DNA of 64,000 bases from SUG2458 sp051872335 (GTDB lineage Bacteria > Bacillota_I > Bacilli_A > RFN20 > CAG-826): contig JBJEDT010000024.1 of the NCBI GenBank assembly GCA_051872335.1, forward strand, positions 1 to 64,000, in the 5' to 3' direction. Below are positions 24,687 to 33,894 of the stretch, in pieces. The first letter of the stretch is position 1; each line of letters starts with the position of its first letter. The notes under the pieces are model-generated. The model worked only from the letters and a program-made list of their open reading frames with translations. It did no database searches and was not told the DNA's origin. The position numbers and the translations under genes are program-made.

Positions 24687-26391
24687 AAATCTTTAAAATG
24701 TTCTTTATATATAAATATAATCTTTGTGGTTTATTAAAGACTTCATCTTTAGTTCTACCGACTGCATTAACATAAATCTTGCATTTTGGTTCTGTACCAC
24801 TTGGCCTAATAGAAACAACTGATTTATCTTCAAGAATAAATCTCATAACATCTGATTTAGGTAAAGTTAAATCTTTTACTTCTTCACCTTCATAACGTTT
24901 TGATTCTAAATAATCCTCAAAAGCCACAACACGTAAACGGCTAATCTCTTTAAATGGTTTTTCTCTAACTTTTGCTAAAAGAGTTTTCATATTTTCACTA
25001 CCTTCAGCACCCTTAAATTCGACTGAATATTGAGTGTCTTTATAGAATTCACCTAATTTACGTTGTACATTATATAATACTTCATCAAGATGTAAACCTT
25101 GTTCATTATAGAAACAAGCTAACTCAGCATATAGTAATGATGCTTGAAGACCATCTTTATCTCTAACAAATGGAGCAATTAATGCACCATAACTTTCTTC
25201 ATAACCAAACTCAAAATGTGGACCATTTTCTTCGACTTCAAATTCGTGGATTTTTTCACCAATAAATTTGAATCCTGTTAATAAAGATATTGTTTTAACT
25301 CCATATTGTTTAGCAATGTTTTCTCCAAATGAAGAAGTAACAATTGTATTAAACATTACACCGTTTGGACTTAATAATCCTTTAGCTTCTCTTTGAGATA
25401 AAACATAATCAAGTAGTAAAGCACCTGCTTCATTACCATTTAATTTACGATATGTACCATCTGATGCCAAGTAAGCTATACCAACTCTATCAGCATCTGG
25501 ATCAGTTGTAATAATTAAAGGAGCTTTAATACTATCAGCTAATTCAAGAGCTTTAGTATAAGCTTTTGGGCTTTCTGGGTTTGGTGATTCAGTACCAGAA
25601 AAATTAGGATCAGGATCACATTGAGAAGTGACTGGAACTACTTCATAACCAGCTTCATTAAAAATTCTCATTAAATTGACATAAGATGTACCATGTTGAG
25701 GAGAAAAAACAATTTTGTAACCCTCTTTTTTAACATCTGGATTTAATCTAATTCCTAAGACTGCTTGACAATAAGCATCATCAACTTCAGGACCTAAAAT
25801 ATTAGTTTCACCATGAGGTTGGAATTCAGTTACTGCTGTTGCTAATTCATGATCCTTAGAAGCAATAATCTCTAAAAGTCTTTCAATCTTTTCAGGAACT
25901 AATTGACAGCCATTTTCATCATAAACCTTAAAACCATTATATTCTTTTGGATTGTGAGAAGCTGTAATTACAATACCACCAACACAATTTAAATATCTAA
26001 TTGCAAAAGATAATTCAGGAGTAGGTCTCAAACTATCAAATATATATACATTAATACCATTAACATTTAAAATTTCAGCTGTTTCGTTACAAAACTCACG
26101 CGAATTCATTCGATTATCATGAGCAATAACAACACCTCTTTGACGTGCATCAGGGAATTTTTCTATTAAATATTCTCCATAACAAACAGCAGCTTTAAGT
26201 ATTGTAAAGAAATTCAATCTATTACTTCCAGGTCCCATTACCCCACGCATACCTGCAGTACCAAATTCAATATCTTTGAAGAAAGCATCGCTTCTTTCTT
26301 CTTGTGTCATTTTTCTTAAAATGTTTTTATCCTCTTTAGAAACTAAATCAGATTTAACCCATGTTTTATACTTATCATCAATACTTCTCAT
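24685..26391 (-). CDS. pgcA: Phosphoglucomutase/phosphomannomutase
   Basis: Interconverts glucose-1- and glucose-6-phosphate (or mannose phosphates), feeding cell-envelope glycolipid and sugar-nucleotide synthesis. GIVITASHNPKEYNGFK holds the active phosphoserine, TTDPDADRVG the metal-binding loop, and SIRPSGTEPKCKIY the phosphate-binding loop. 568 aa matches PgcA-type enzymes. SD AAGGGG. The substrate preference is not certain. Confidence 0.92.
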   Translation of the reverse strand: MRSIDDKYKTWVKSDLVSKEDKNILRKMTQEERSDAFFKDIEFGTAGMRGVMGPGSNRLNFFTILKAAVCYGEYLIEKFPDARQRGVVIAHDNRMNSREFCNETAEILNVNGINVYIFDSLRPTPELSFAIRYLNCVGGIVITASHNPKEYNGFKVYDENGCQLVPEKIERLLEIIASKDHELATAVTEFQPHGETNILGPEVDDAYCQAVLGIRLNPDVKKEGYKIVFSPQHGTSYVNLMRIFNEAGYEVVPVTSQCDPDPNFSGTESPNPESPKAYTKALELADSIKAPLIITTDPDADRVGIAYLASDGTYRKLNGNEAGALLLDYVLSQREAKGLLSPNGVMFNTIVTSSFGENIAKQYGVKTISLLTGFKFIGEKIHEFEVEENGPHFEFGYEESYGALIAPFVRDKDGLQASLLYAELACFYNEQGLHLDEVLYNVQRKLGEFYKDTQYSVEFKGAEGSENMKTLLAKVREKPFKEISRLRVVAFEDYLESKRYEGEEVKDLTLPKSDVMRFILEDKSVVSIRPSGTEPKCKIYVNAVGRTKDEVFNKPQRLYLYIKNILKI

Positions 26392-26445
26392 AAATAGACC
26401 CCTTATTAATATAAATTTTTATTAGTTTCTTAGCAATGATTAAAT

Positions 26446-27408
26446 TTATAATTTTGCTAAAATTTCTCGTTCTTTTTTTCCTAATTCGCATATAAATTCC
26501 TTATTAGATAAATAGTTTAAGACTCCACTTAAATTTTTAAACTTAATTTTATATGCGTGTAAAAATTGTGATGAGTAATCAAATTTTTGATTAAACTCTT
26601 TATTAACATTGAAATCACCATATTTACTATCCCCAACAATAGGATGACCAATGTGCGCCATATGTACTCTTATTTGATGAGTACGACCAGTAATAAGTTT
26701 AACTTCTAACAAAGTAAAATTTCCAAAATGCTTTCTAATAAAATATTCAGTGACAGCAGTTTTAGCTCCATTTGCTAAAGTAGAAACTTTAACCATTCCA
26801 GTTTTTTCATTCTTTAATAATGGAACATTGATCACTCCATCTTTCATTATCTTTCCATTAACTAAAACATAATAATACTTATCAATTTCTTCTTTATCTT
26901 TAAATAGTTCAAGTAATTGTTGTAAAGCTGGTAAATTTTTACCAAAAATAACAATTCCTGAAGTATTTCTATCAAGTCTATGAGCAGGTCCTGGTATAAA
27001 TCCTTGATCAATTTTTGGATCATATTCACCTTTACTAATTAAATATGAAATTACATATTTATCTAATGTTGCTTTATTATCTTTATCATCACTATGAACG
27101 AGTAATCCTTTTGGTTTATTAACAATTAAAATATTTTCATCTTCATATATAATATCAAGATTAAAATTTGATAATTCATACTTTTTAGGTTTATTAAAAC
27201 TTGCTAATTGCTCATCTGTTACATAAATTTTTATAATATCATTTTCTTTTAAAATATAATCAATATCAATACGTTTATCATTTACTTTAATATCTTTTTT
27301 CCTAAAAATTTTATATATAAAAGAAAGTGGAGCTTCGTTTAAAACTTTTCTAACATATTTATCAACACGCTGATTACAATCTTTTGCATTTATAGTTCTT
27401 TGTATCAT
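26446..27408 (-). CDS. RluA-family pseudouridine synthase
   Basis: An N-terminal S4-like RNA-binding domain (about 12-75; VRKVLNEAPLSFIYKIFRK, then DIKVNDKRID) precedes the RluA catalytic domain with PAHRLDRNTSGIVIFGK (catalytic Asp) and LITGRTHQIRVHMAHIGHPIVGD. The 320-aa size and domain order suit RluC/RluD type 23S rRNA enzymes; the exact target uridine cannot be told. SD AAAGGTG. Confidence 0.92.
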   Translation of the reverse strand: MIQRTINAKDCNQRVDKYVRKVLNEAPLSFIYKIFRKKDIKVNDKRIDIDYILKENDIIKIYVTDEQLASFNKPKKYELSNFNLDIIYEDENILIVNKPKGLLVHSDDKDNKATLDKYVISYLISKGEYDPKIDQGFIPGPAHRLDRNTSGIVIFGKNLPALQQLLELFKDKEEIDKYYYVLVNGKIMKDGVINVPLLKNEKTGMVKVSTLANGAKTAVTEYFIRKHFGNFTLLEVKLITGRTHQIRVHMAHIGHPIVGDSKYGDFNVNKEFNQKFDYSSQFLHAYKIKFKNLSGVLNYLSNKEFICELGKKEREILAKL

Positions 27409-27459
27409 ACACTCACCTTTATTAGTATAACATATATGATAAATAAATTTAATTTGTTA

Positions 27460-27488
27460 ATGACAAAAAAGATATTAATTGATATAAT
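27460..27488 (+). promoter_or_regulatory. Promoter of tRNA-Ser(GGA)
   Basis: ATGACA (27460-27465), 17 nt, TATAAT (27483-27488), ending 13 nt before the first tRNA base. Confidence 0.75.
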
Positions 27489-27501
27489 AACAAATGCAAA
27501 C

Positions 27502-27592
27502 GGAGAAATACCCAAGTGGCTGAAGGGGCTGGCTTGGAAAGCTAGTAGATGGGTAACACTATGCGAGGGTTCGAATCCCTCTTTCTCCGCCA
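27502..27592 (+). tRNA. tRNA-Ser(GGA)
   Basis: Acceptor GGAGAAA/TTTCTCC with encoded CCA; anticodon arm CTGGC-TTGGAAA-GCTAG gives anticodon GGA. Long class II variable arm. It shares the acceptor stem and T arm with the CGA isoacceptor at 6825. Confidence 0.97.
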
Positions 27593-27604
27593 GTATATAA
27601 ACTA

Positions 27605-27633
27605 AGGGTTTGGATGCTTTCCAAGCCTTTTTA
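27605..27633 (+). terminator. Terminator of tRNA-Ser(GGA)
   Basis: Stem built on GGTTTGG/CCAAGCC with one G-T pair, then TTTTT. It closes the tRNA transcript just before the arsR operator. Confidence 0.75.
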
Positions 27634-27645
27634 TATTAAATTTAT

Positions 27646-27681
27646 TTGAACACTTGACAAATTGTTCAAATGTTATATTAT
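27646..27681 (+). promoter_or_regulatory. arsR promoter with overlapping ArsR/SmtB-type operator
   Basis: TTGACA (27654-27659), 16 nt, TATTAT (27676-27681). The sequence TTGACAAATTGTTCAA spans the -35; a longer dyad TTGAACA-N10-TGTTCAA (27646-27669) encloses it. A matching site is at 28034-28053. Binding here by the ArsR product would block polymerase. Confidence 0.65.
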
Positions 27682-27702
27682 AGTATACGAGGAGGTTATA
27701 TT

Positions 27703-28008
27703 ATGTCAGAAAATGAAAAGAAGGAAGAATCCCTACTTTACGCAGCTGACCTATTTAAAATTTTAGGAGATTCAACGCGCATTAAAATATTATCTGTACT
27801 AATTGATAAAGAATTAAATGTTAGTCAGATTTGTGAAAAAATTTATTTAAACACCTCCGCTGTTTCACATCAATTAAGAGTTTTAAGACAATCTTATTTA
27901 GTTAAAAGTAGAAGAGTCGGAAAAGAAATTTATTACTCTTTAGATGATGAACATGTATCCATTATCATTAATATTGCTTTAGAGCATATAAATGAAAAGA
28001 AATGGTAG
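27703..28008 (+). CDS. ArsR/SmtB-family metal-sensing repressor
   Basis: Winged-helix HTH: LFKILGDSTRIKILSVLIDKE, then SQICEKIYLNTSAVSHQLRVLRQ (recognition helix), then the wing KSRRVGKEIYYSLDD. C-terminal helix DEHVSIIINIALEHINEKK has the Asp-x-His ... His-x2-x pattern of alpha5-type Zn/Co sensors (CzrA-like). No Cys pair of the ArsR/CadC kind in the alpha3 helix. Start is ATG 27703 after GAGGAGG. It heads the HMA/P1B-ATPase operon and likely derepresses it on excess metal. Confidence 0.88.
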   Translation: MSENEKKEESLLYAADLFKILGDSTRIKILSVLIDKELNVSQICEKIYLNTSAVSHQLRVLRQSYLVKSRRVGKEIYYSLDDEHVSIIINIALEHINEKKW

Positions 28009-28033
28009 AAATACCATTTATATTTTAAAGAAC

Positions 28034-28053
28034 ATTTGAATAATTGTTCAAAT
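28034..28053. promoter_or_regulatory. Second ArsR-type operator, before the HMA gene
   Basis: ATTTGAA-TAATTG-TTCAAAT. Its core TTGAATAATTGTTCAA differs from the arsR operator core TTGACAAATTGTTCAA at two positions. Confidence 0.6.
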
Positions 28054-28077
28054 AATCAAAAGAAATGAGGTATTATT

Positions 28078-28299
28078 ATGAGAAAAGTTTATAAGTTAGA
28101 TGAACTAGATTGTGCATTATGTGGTGAAAAAATGCAAAAAGCTATTTTAGATTTACGAGAAATTAAAGATTGCACAGTAAGTTATATTACTCAAAAGATG
28201 ACAATTGAATATGATGATAATATAGATGAAGAAGCTTTATACATTAAAATTAGAAAAATTTGTCATAAAATTGAACCTGATTGTCAAATTATAAGATAA
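28078..28299 (+). CDS. Small HMA-domain metal-binding protein
   Basis: A 73-aa heavy-metal-associated domain. DELDCALCGEKMQKAI carries the CxxC metal site, and TVSYITQKMTIEYDD is the strand after it. It is a stand-alone version of the domain usually fused to the N-terminus of CadA-type ATPases, and the ATPase that follows lacks it. Likely a metallochaperone or a detached sensor domain for it. SD GAGG. Sits 14 nt before the ATPase start and is preceded by its own operator. Confidence 0.85.
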   Translation: MRKVYKLDELDCALCGEKMQKAILDLREIKDCTVSYITQKMTIEYDDNIDEEALYIKIRKICHKIEPDCQIIR

Positions 28300-28313
28300 A
28301 GTAGGTGATTATT

Positions 28314-30185
28314 ATGTCCAAAAAACAAATAAAGAAACTAATAAGAATTATAGTTTCATTCGTTTTATTTATTATCTTATTTATATGTGACCTAGTATTT
28401 AATTTAGGAAACATTATTCAAAATAATAAAATATCATGGATATTACCATTTGTTTTATATTTATCTATATATCTACTTATAGGATATGATGTACTTTTAA
28501 AAGCTATAAAAAATATTTTTAAAGGACAAATTTTCGATGAAAATTTTTTAATGATTATTGCTACAATAGGAGCATTTGGAATAAAAGAATATGCTGAAGG
28601 TGTCGCAGTTTTATTATTTTATCAAATTGGTGAATGGTTCCAAGACTATGCTGTTAGAAAATCAAGAAAATCAATTTCTAGTTTAATGGATATTCGTCCT
28701 GACTTTGCTAATTTAAAACAAAATGATGGAACATATGAAATAGTTGATCCAAGTGTAGTTAACATTGATGATATAATTTTAGTTAAACCCGGAGAAAAAG
28801 TCCCTCTTGATGGAATAATAATTAATGGAGAATCATCTTTAGATACAAAAGCATTAACTGGAGAATCTCTTCCTTTAGAGGTTGCAAATAATTCAAAAGT
28901 ATTATCTGGATCATTAAATTTAACAGGAACTATTGAAATTAAAGTTGAAAAAACTTTTTATAATTCAACTGTTTCCAAAATATTAGACCTTGTTGAAAAT
29001 GCAGCTAGCAAAAAATCAAAATCAGAAAATTTTATTTCTAAGTTTGCTCGTGTTTATACTCCTTTAGTTGTAATAGGAGCTTTCTTACTAGCTCTTATTG
29101 GTGGATTAATTACAAACGATTGGTTAAATTGGATAGAAAGATCATTGAATTTCTTAGTCGTTTCTTGTCCATGTGCATTAGTTATTTCTATTCCTTTATC
29201 TTTTTTTGCTGGAATTGGAGGGGCATCAAAGAATGGTATTTTAATTAAAGGTTCCTCCTATATGGAAAAATTAAATAAAGCAAATATCTTTGTATTTGAT
29301 AAAACAGGAACATTAACAAAAGGTAATTTTGTTATAACTAGTATTAATCCTGAATCTAATAAAGATAAAATCTTAAAATATGCAGCTATTGCAGAAGCTA
29401 ATTCTATTCACCCAATAGCTCTTTCAATTAAAGAAGCTTATGGAAAAAAAGTAGATACCAATTATCAATTAATCAATATTTTAGGTAAAGGAATAATTGC
29501 AAAGGGCAAAGAAACTATTATATGTGGTAATGAAAAATTATTAGAAGAAAATAATATCAGATTCGAAAAAAACGATGGAATCGGGACTCTTATATATGTA
29601 GCAGTTAATAATAAATTCTTAGGAACTATTTGTATATCTGATGAAATAAAAAGTGAAGCTAAAGACACAATTAACTATTTAAATTCAATTGGTGCTCAAT
29701 CAATTATGCTAACTGGAGATAATGAAAAAATAGCCTCATCAGTTGCCAATAATCTCAATCTTACTAATTATAAATCATCCTTACTTCCTCAAAACAAAGT
29801 CGAAGAATTAGATAAAATATTAGAAAACAAAAACAAAAATGATGTTGTTTGTTTTGTTGGTGATGGCATTAACGATGCTCCTGTATTAATGAAATCAGAT
29901 ATAGGAATTTCAATGGGTGGTGTCGGTTCTGATGCAGCAATAGAAGCTTCTGACGTAGTAATTATGAATGACAATTTAAATGCTATTTGTAAAGCTAAAA
30001 AAATTGCTAAGAAAACACTTTTGATTGTGAATGAAAACATAGTATTTGCATTAGGTATTAAAGCAATAGTATTAATACTATCAATATTAGGGTTAGCTAA
30101 CATGTGGCTTGCTATTATAGCAGATGTTGGTGTTTCATTTATTGCAATATTAAATGCCATGAGAGCTAATTCGAAAAAATATTAA
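28314..30185 (+). CDS. cadA: P1B-type Zn/Cd/Pb efflux ATPase
   Basis: Exports divalent soft metals across the membrane. Six or more membrane segments. TGES motif in KALTGESLPLEV, ion site VSCPCALVI (CPC), phosphorylated Asp in FDKTGTLT, SIHPIA (the P1B HP signature) and GDGINDAPVL. Class P1B-2 (CPC, with a late DVGVSFIAILNA helix) predicts Zn/Cd/Pb. The N-terminal HMA domain is absent and is encoded separately by the preceding gene. ATG at 28314 is preferred, since AGGTG lies 6 nt upstream; a GTG at 28305 is part of it. Confidence 0.93.
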   Translation: MSKKQIKKLIRIIVSFVLFIILFICDLVFNLGNIIQNNKISWILPFVLYLSIYLLIGYDVLLKAIKNIFKGQIFDENFLMIIATIGAFGIKEYAEGVAVLLFYQIGEWFQDYAVRKSRKSISSLMDIRPDFANLKQNDGTYEIVDPSVVNIDDIILVKPGEKVPLDGIIINGESSLDTKALTGESLPLEVANNSKVLSGSLNLTGTIEIKVEKTFYNSTVSKILDLVENAASKKSKSENFISKFARVYTPLVVIGAFLLALIGGLITNDWLNWIERSLNFLVVSCPCALVISIPLSFFAGIGGASKNGILIKGSSYMEKLNKANIFVFDKTGTLTKGNFVITSINPESNKDKILKYAAIAEANSIHPIALSIKEAYGKKVDTNYQLINILGKGIIAKGKETIICGNEKLLEENNIRFEKNDGIGTLIYVAVNNKFLGTICISDEIKSEAKDTINYLNSIGAQSIMLTGDNEKIASSVANNLNLTNYKSSLLPQNKVEELDKILENKNKNDVVCFVGDGINDAPVLMKSDIGISMGGVGSDAAIEASDVVIMNDNLNAICKAKKIAKKTLLIVNENIVFALGIKAIVLILSILGLANMWLAIIADVGVSFIAILNAMRANSKKY

Positions 30186-30196
30186 TATACAAATTT

Positions 30197-30231
30197 AAAA
30201 GGCTACTGTGTAACACAATAGCCTTTTTATT
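30197..30231 (+). terminator. Terminator of the metal efflux operon
   Basis: Stem AAAAGGCTA/TAGCCTTTT with an inner TGTG/CACA extension, then T's. Confidence 0.85.
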
Positions 30232-30240
30232 TACCAAAAA

Positions 30241-30624
30241 TTATTCTTTTTCTTCAACATCTTTTGCTTCAACTTCAACTACTTCTTCTTGTACAGGAGC
30301 AGCCATAGTAGAATCTAAACGTTGTTTTCTCTTAAGTTCTCTTTCTCTTACTAAATCATCTTTTTTAGCAAAATGATATAAAGTTAATACAACAACTAAA
30401 ACTCCAATTAAGAAAATTACAAAACCTAAAGATAAAAATGTAACTCTAAATTTGAACCAATTAGTCATTGAAACTTCAGCTTGATAAATTGAATTATCTG
30501 CTAAAGGACAATTTAATAAAGCACCAACAATGTGAGTTATAATAAGAGCAAGTCCACCTAATAAGAAGATGCCACCTATAATATCCCAAACTAATTCTTT
30601 TATATAAATTTTTCTTTTTTTCAT
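30241..30624 (-). CDS. Two-span membrane protein of unknown function
   Basis: About 127 residues. Two membrane segments (about 15-38 and 62-88), then a charged C-terminal tail rich in Glu/Val. The internal ATG (MKKRKIYIK) is preferred, since AGGAG lies 12 nt before it and abuts the earlier ATG. No family recognised. It is monocistronic and separated from the ATPase by the terminator. Confidence 0.6.
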   Translation of the reverse strand: MKKRKIYIKELVWDIIGGIFLLGGLALIITHIVGALLNCPLADNSIYQAEVSMTNWFKFRVTFLSLGFVIFLIGVLVVVLTLYHFAKKDDLVRERELKRKQRLDSTMAAPVQEEVVEVEAKDVEEKE

Positions 30625-30709
30625 AAAATAATTCATCTCCTAGTCTTAAAAATTTTACCATAAATATATTTTATATTCAATCATTAATCTAGGAAACGAT
30701 AAATTAATG

Positions 30710-30922
30710 TTATCCGATAATATCATCAAAAAAAATATCATCGGGTTTTACATCAAAAATGCTAGCCATTGAAATAGCCATCTTATAATCTAAACTTCTT
30801 TTACCAGTTTCTATCATTGATAAATATGCTTTTGAAACATTGAGTTTCTTTGCAATTGTATCAAGATTCAATCCTCTTTCTTTTCTTAAACATCTAAATT
30901 TAGATAATCTAGCTTCGTTCAT
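30710..30922 (-). CDS. Small XRE-type HTH regulator
   Basis: 70 aa, essentially one HTH_3 domain: FRCLRKERGLNLDTIAKKLNVSKAYLSMIETGKRSLDYKMAISMASIF. An acidic end (DDIFFDDIIG). The start is ATG 30922, after TTAGGAGG; the longer upstream reading has no SD and runs into the terminator of the upstream gene. No partner gene is apparent. The target is unknown. Confidence 0.8.
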   Translation of the reverse strand: MNEARLSKFRCLRKERGLNLDTIAKKLNVSKAYLSMIETGKRSLDYKMAISMASIFDVKPDDIFFDDIIG

Positions 30923-31007
30923 AAGTTTCCTCCTAAACAAAGAGTAAATCAATATTAAAAAAAGAACTATATGTTTATTTTCTAATTTTTTTAAGTGAAG
31001 AAAAAAA

Positions 31008-31043
31008 CGACAAATTATGATATAAAAGTCATAAAATTTGTCG
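31008..31043 (-). terminator. Terminator of the unknown 332-aa gene
   Basis: Stem CGACAAATT-ATGA/TCAT-AAATTTGTCG (31008-31020 with 31029-31043, small bulge), then a run of seven T on the minus strand. Confidence 0.8.
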
Positions 31044-31061
31044 CATTTACTCACAGTTTGT

Positions 31062-32060
31062 TTAATCAACTTTGATAGATTTTTCAAACTTGTCCATTAA
31101 TTTATCTTCTAACTCTTCTTCAGTAGCACTAGTTTCTACACCTTCAGGTACGTCAGCACTTCCAGGTACTTCAGTATTTTCATCTTTAGCTACTTCGTTA
31201 CCAGCTGCTTTAGCTTGTTCTGCTAAAAATTTATTAGCATCAGCGAACAATTTTTGTAAAGAAACCATATTTAATTGTTCATATTTTGCAACTAATGCTT
31301 GGATTTGTTTTAAAGTTTCATTTGCAGATGCAAATAAATTTTCACCCTCAGCTAATTTTACTCTACCATTCATTTTAGAAATAATATTCTCAGTTGCATC
31401 AAACATTGTAATTAATTCAGCATCAGCTTTTGGTTGATTACGATCAAATTGAGAATGTGCTCTAATGAAATTTAAGAAACTTACTAGTTGGTTAATATCA
31501 TTAGTAATGAAGTTTGATTGAGGTGAAGGTTGGCCATTGTTCTCTCTCATTGCATCATTAAATTCTTTAAATGTTTTTACTAAATCCGTAAAAATAACCA
31601 TATAAGATATACCACGATAGAATTTGTTATTTACTTCAACAGCTTTTAAAAATTCTTCATCAACTAGGTTTTCTTTTTGGCCATGGTTTATAAATCCATA
31701 AACAATATCTGAAAGAGTTTCATATAATCCAACAACATATGAATAAATTTTAATGTGTTGAGAATGATCAACTCTTAAACCTTCATTACTTAAACGTAAT
31801 ACAATTGAATCATCACCATAAATTTCTTCGATAAACTCTCTTAATTGAGAATCAATTTTTGCACCTGTTTCACCATTTCTTTTTAAGAAATCAGCTAATT
31901 GAGTTGGTTTATCTAAAGATTCAAGAAGTACTCTTCTTCTTTCTTTAAACATTTCTACATTGTATTCTTTTCCTTCTTTTACTAAAGTATACTCCAAAGT
32001 ATCTCTTAATAAGATTGAATAATGTAATAATGTAAAAATTGCATGTGTAGTCCTATTCAT
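31062..32060 (-). CDS. Unrecognised soluble 332-aa protein
   Basis: No known family is recognised. The protein is predominantly helical by composition, lacks a signal peptide and membrane segments, and has a Pro/Glu/Val-rich acidic linker (about 290-320) before a short charged tail. The ATG at 32060 is chosen for the GGAGG 5 nt upstream. It starts 17 nt after the HAD hydrolase gene, with which it likely forms a transcription unit that ends at the terminator 31008-31043. Function is unknown. Confidence 0.7.
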   Translation of the reverse strand: MNRTTHAIFTLLHYSILLRDTLEYTLVKEGKEYNVEMFKERRRVLLESLDKPTQLADFLKRNGETGAKIDSQLREFIEEIYGDDSIVLRLSNEGLRVDHSQHIKIYSYVVGLYETLSDIVYGFINHGQKENLVDEEFLKAVEVNNKFYRGISYMVIFTDLVKTFKEFNDAMRENNGQPSPQSNFITNDINQLVSFLNFIRAHSQFDRNQPKADAELITMFDATENIISKMNGRVKLAEGENLFASANETLKQIQALVAKYEQLNMVSLQKLFADANKFLAEQAKAAGNEVAKDENTEVPGSADVPEGVETSATEEELEDKLMDKFEKSIKVD

Positions 32061-32077
32061 AATAACCTCCAAAATGA

Positions 32078-32911
32078 CTAATCTAGATATTCATCTAATG
32101 CATATACTCTTCTTACTGTATGCTTAGCGTGACATCTAACGTGTTCAGCTGCATGTTTCATACAGAATGAATTGTTATAAAAAGCATCAAACATTGGAAT
32201 ATCATTGCCTGAATCACCTATGACATATAATTCATTAGGTTCTTTTTTATAATAATGTAATACTTGTTTAAGACCTTCTGATTTATTACAACCAGCTGGT
32301 GTAATTTCTAAGAATGATCCAGTAAATGCCGATTCAACATCCTTATAGTTTTCTTTTAAAAACTCATGAGCAGCAATTGCTTGCTTTTTTGCTTGTTTAT
32401 TTAAACCAAAGAATAACATAAGTTTATAGACTTTACCATTTAATAATTCGTTTTCTTCTGCACTATCATCAACAAATAAGTAATCTTCAGCATATACACC
32501 TTGAAAACTATAGACAACAGTTAAAAGAAATTTAAAAAAGCCATGATATTTTCCTGGGTTAATTAATAGAGGGAATTGTTCTGACATAACTGTAGATGCA
32601 CATACATTAAATCTTTGTCTTAACTGTTCATAAATTTCAACAATTCGATCACCAAGACCAATATTTTGAATAATTTCACCATTTAATTTAATAAATGAAC
32701 CGTTACAATTTACAAAATCTAAAGGTCGACCAACTAAAGCTTCTACTTTTTTACCGTATTCATAATTACGACCCGAAACTACTATAATGTGATCTCCTTT
32801 ATCTATCCTACCCCTTAAAAATTTCAGATTCTTTTTACTAATCATTTTAAATCTTTTCTTAGGATAAAATAGTGTGCCATCTAAATCAGTTGCGATAAGT
32901 TTAAAACCCAC
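32078..32911 (-). CDS. Cof-type HAD phosphatase
   Basis: HAD IIB: LIATDLDGTLFYPKK (motif I), IIVVSGRNYEYG (motif II), GCNKSEGLK (motif III Lys) and YVIGDSGNDIPMFD (motif IV). Start is GTG with SD AAAGGTG 8 nt upstream. Leader of a unit with the unknown protein at 31062. The substrate is unknown. A second, separate member of the family lies at 23843. Confidence 0.85.
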   Translation of the reverse strand: MGFKLIATDLDGTLFYPKKRFKMISKKNLKFLRGRIDKGDHIIVVSGRNYEYGKKVEALVGRPLDFVNCNGSFIKLNGEIIQNIGLGDRIVEIYEQLRQRFNVCASTVMSEQFPLLINPGKYHGFFKFLLTVVYSFQGVYAEDYLFVDDSAEENELLNGKVYKLMLFFGLNKQAKKQAIAAHEFLKENYKDVESAFTGSFLEITPAGCNKSEGLKQVLHYYKKEPNELYVIGDSGNDIPMFDAFYNNSFCMKHAAEHVRCHAKHTVRRVYALDEYLD

Positions 32912-32997
32912 TTTTTAATCACCTTTAATTATTATACACCATAACTGTATAAAAAGTAATAATAAGTTAATAATAGATTATGCAAAGGAACTTTATA

Positions 32998-33894
32998 ATG
33001 AATCAAACAAGTAAAACTATAAACAAAGAATCAATCAAATTGTTTTTATTGAATTATTTTCCTATTTTAATTTTCTTCATTTTAACTTTAATAATGATTA
33101 TGCTTTTAAATTTTACATCCTTAAAAACATTTCTCTTTTTTATTATTACGTCGATTTTATGTATTCTAACTTTATTATCTACTTTATTAATTAAGAAAAA
33201 GAATAAACATAATAATGAAACATTCAATAAAAAATTTATTAAAGAAAACCTTACTAATGTCATTCAAATAATGGATAGTAATCTTTCCTATTTAGAAGAT
33301 AATTACACACTTAATGACTTAAATCATTTTCATTTATTCAACAACATCAGTAAAATAAGTGGTTCTTATTATATTGAAGGTCAATATTTAAAAAATGAAA
33401 TTAAGATAGGTTACATTTCTATAACCGAAGAATTTAAAAAAATAATTAAAAACAAGAAAAGAAAGTTCAAAATTAAATCTTTTTCTGGTTACATTATTAA
33501 AGTAAATTTAAATGAAATTTTAATTGATGGAAATCTTATAGTCTTACCTCGTGGTGATTTATCAGATGGTTTAATCAATCAAATGTTTTTAAATTTTAAC
33601 TTAAAAGAAATGTTAAATAATGATTATTCACTTGATAAATATATTTTTTTAAATAGTAATTTAAATGAAAACAAAACTGAAGCCTTACCTAAAAAAATAA
33701 AAAAAGCATTAGTGAAGTTATCAATGCAATATGAAAATAAATTACGCATTTATATCAATAATAACAGTCTTCTTTTACTAGTTGAAAATTCTTCATTTAA
33801 TATACCTTTATTTAAACTGATTAATAAAAGAAATACATTAAATATATTAAATACACACCTTCAATTATTAAATATTGTTAACTCATTCATTTAA
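32998..33894 (+). CDS. Unrecognised membrane protein
   Basis: 298 aa. Two adjacent membrane segments near the N-terminus (about 18-38 and 44-64), then a long cytoplasmic Lys/Asn-rich domain (about 75-298). The layout resembles DUF3137-type proteins, but no diagnostic motif is seen. ATG at 32998 is chosen for AAAGGA 8 nt upstream. Its last 12 bases overlap the 3' end of the convergent aspartokinase-like gene. Confidence 0.6.
   Translation: MNQTSKTINKESIKLFLLNYFPILIFFILTLIMIMLLNFTSLKTFLFFIITSILCILTLLSTLLIKKKNKHNNETFNKKFIKENLTNVIQIMDSNLSYLEDNYTLNDLNHFHLFNNISKISGSYYIEGQYLKNEIKIGYISITEEFKKIIKNKKRKFKIKSFSGYIIKVNLNEILIDGNLIVLPRGDLSDGLINQMFLNFNLKEMLNNDYSLDKYIFLNSNLNENKTEALPKKIKKALVKLSMQYENKLRIYINNNSLLLLVENSSFNIPLFKLINKRNTLNILNTHLQLLNIVNSFI

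Noticed and set aside
27400..27600. Plus-strand ORF of 66 codons
   Set aside because: It runs through tRNA-Ser(GGA) and has no SD. It is a shadow of the tRNA.
29789..30160. Minus-strand ORF of 123 codons opposite the P1B ATPase
   Set aside because: Antisense shadow of a well-conserved ATPase region.
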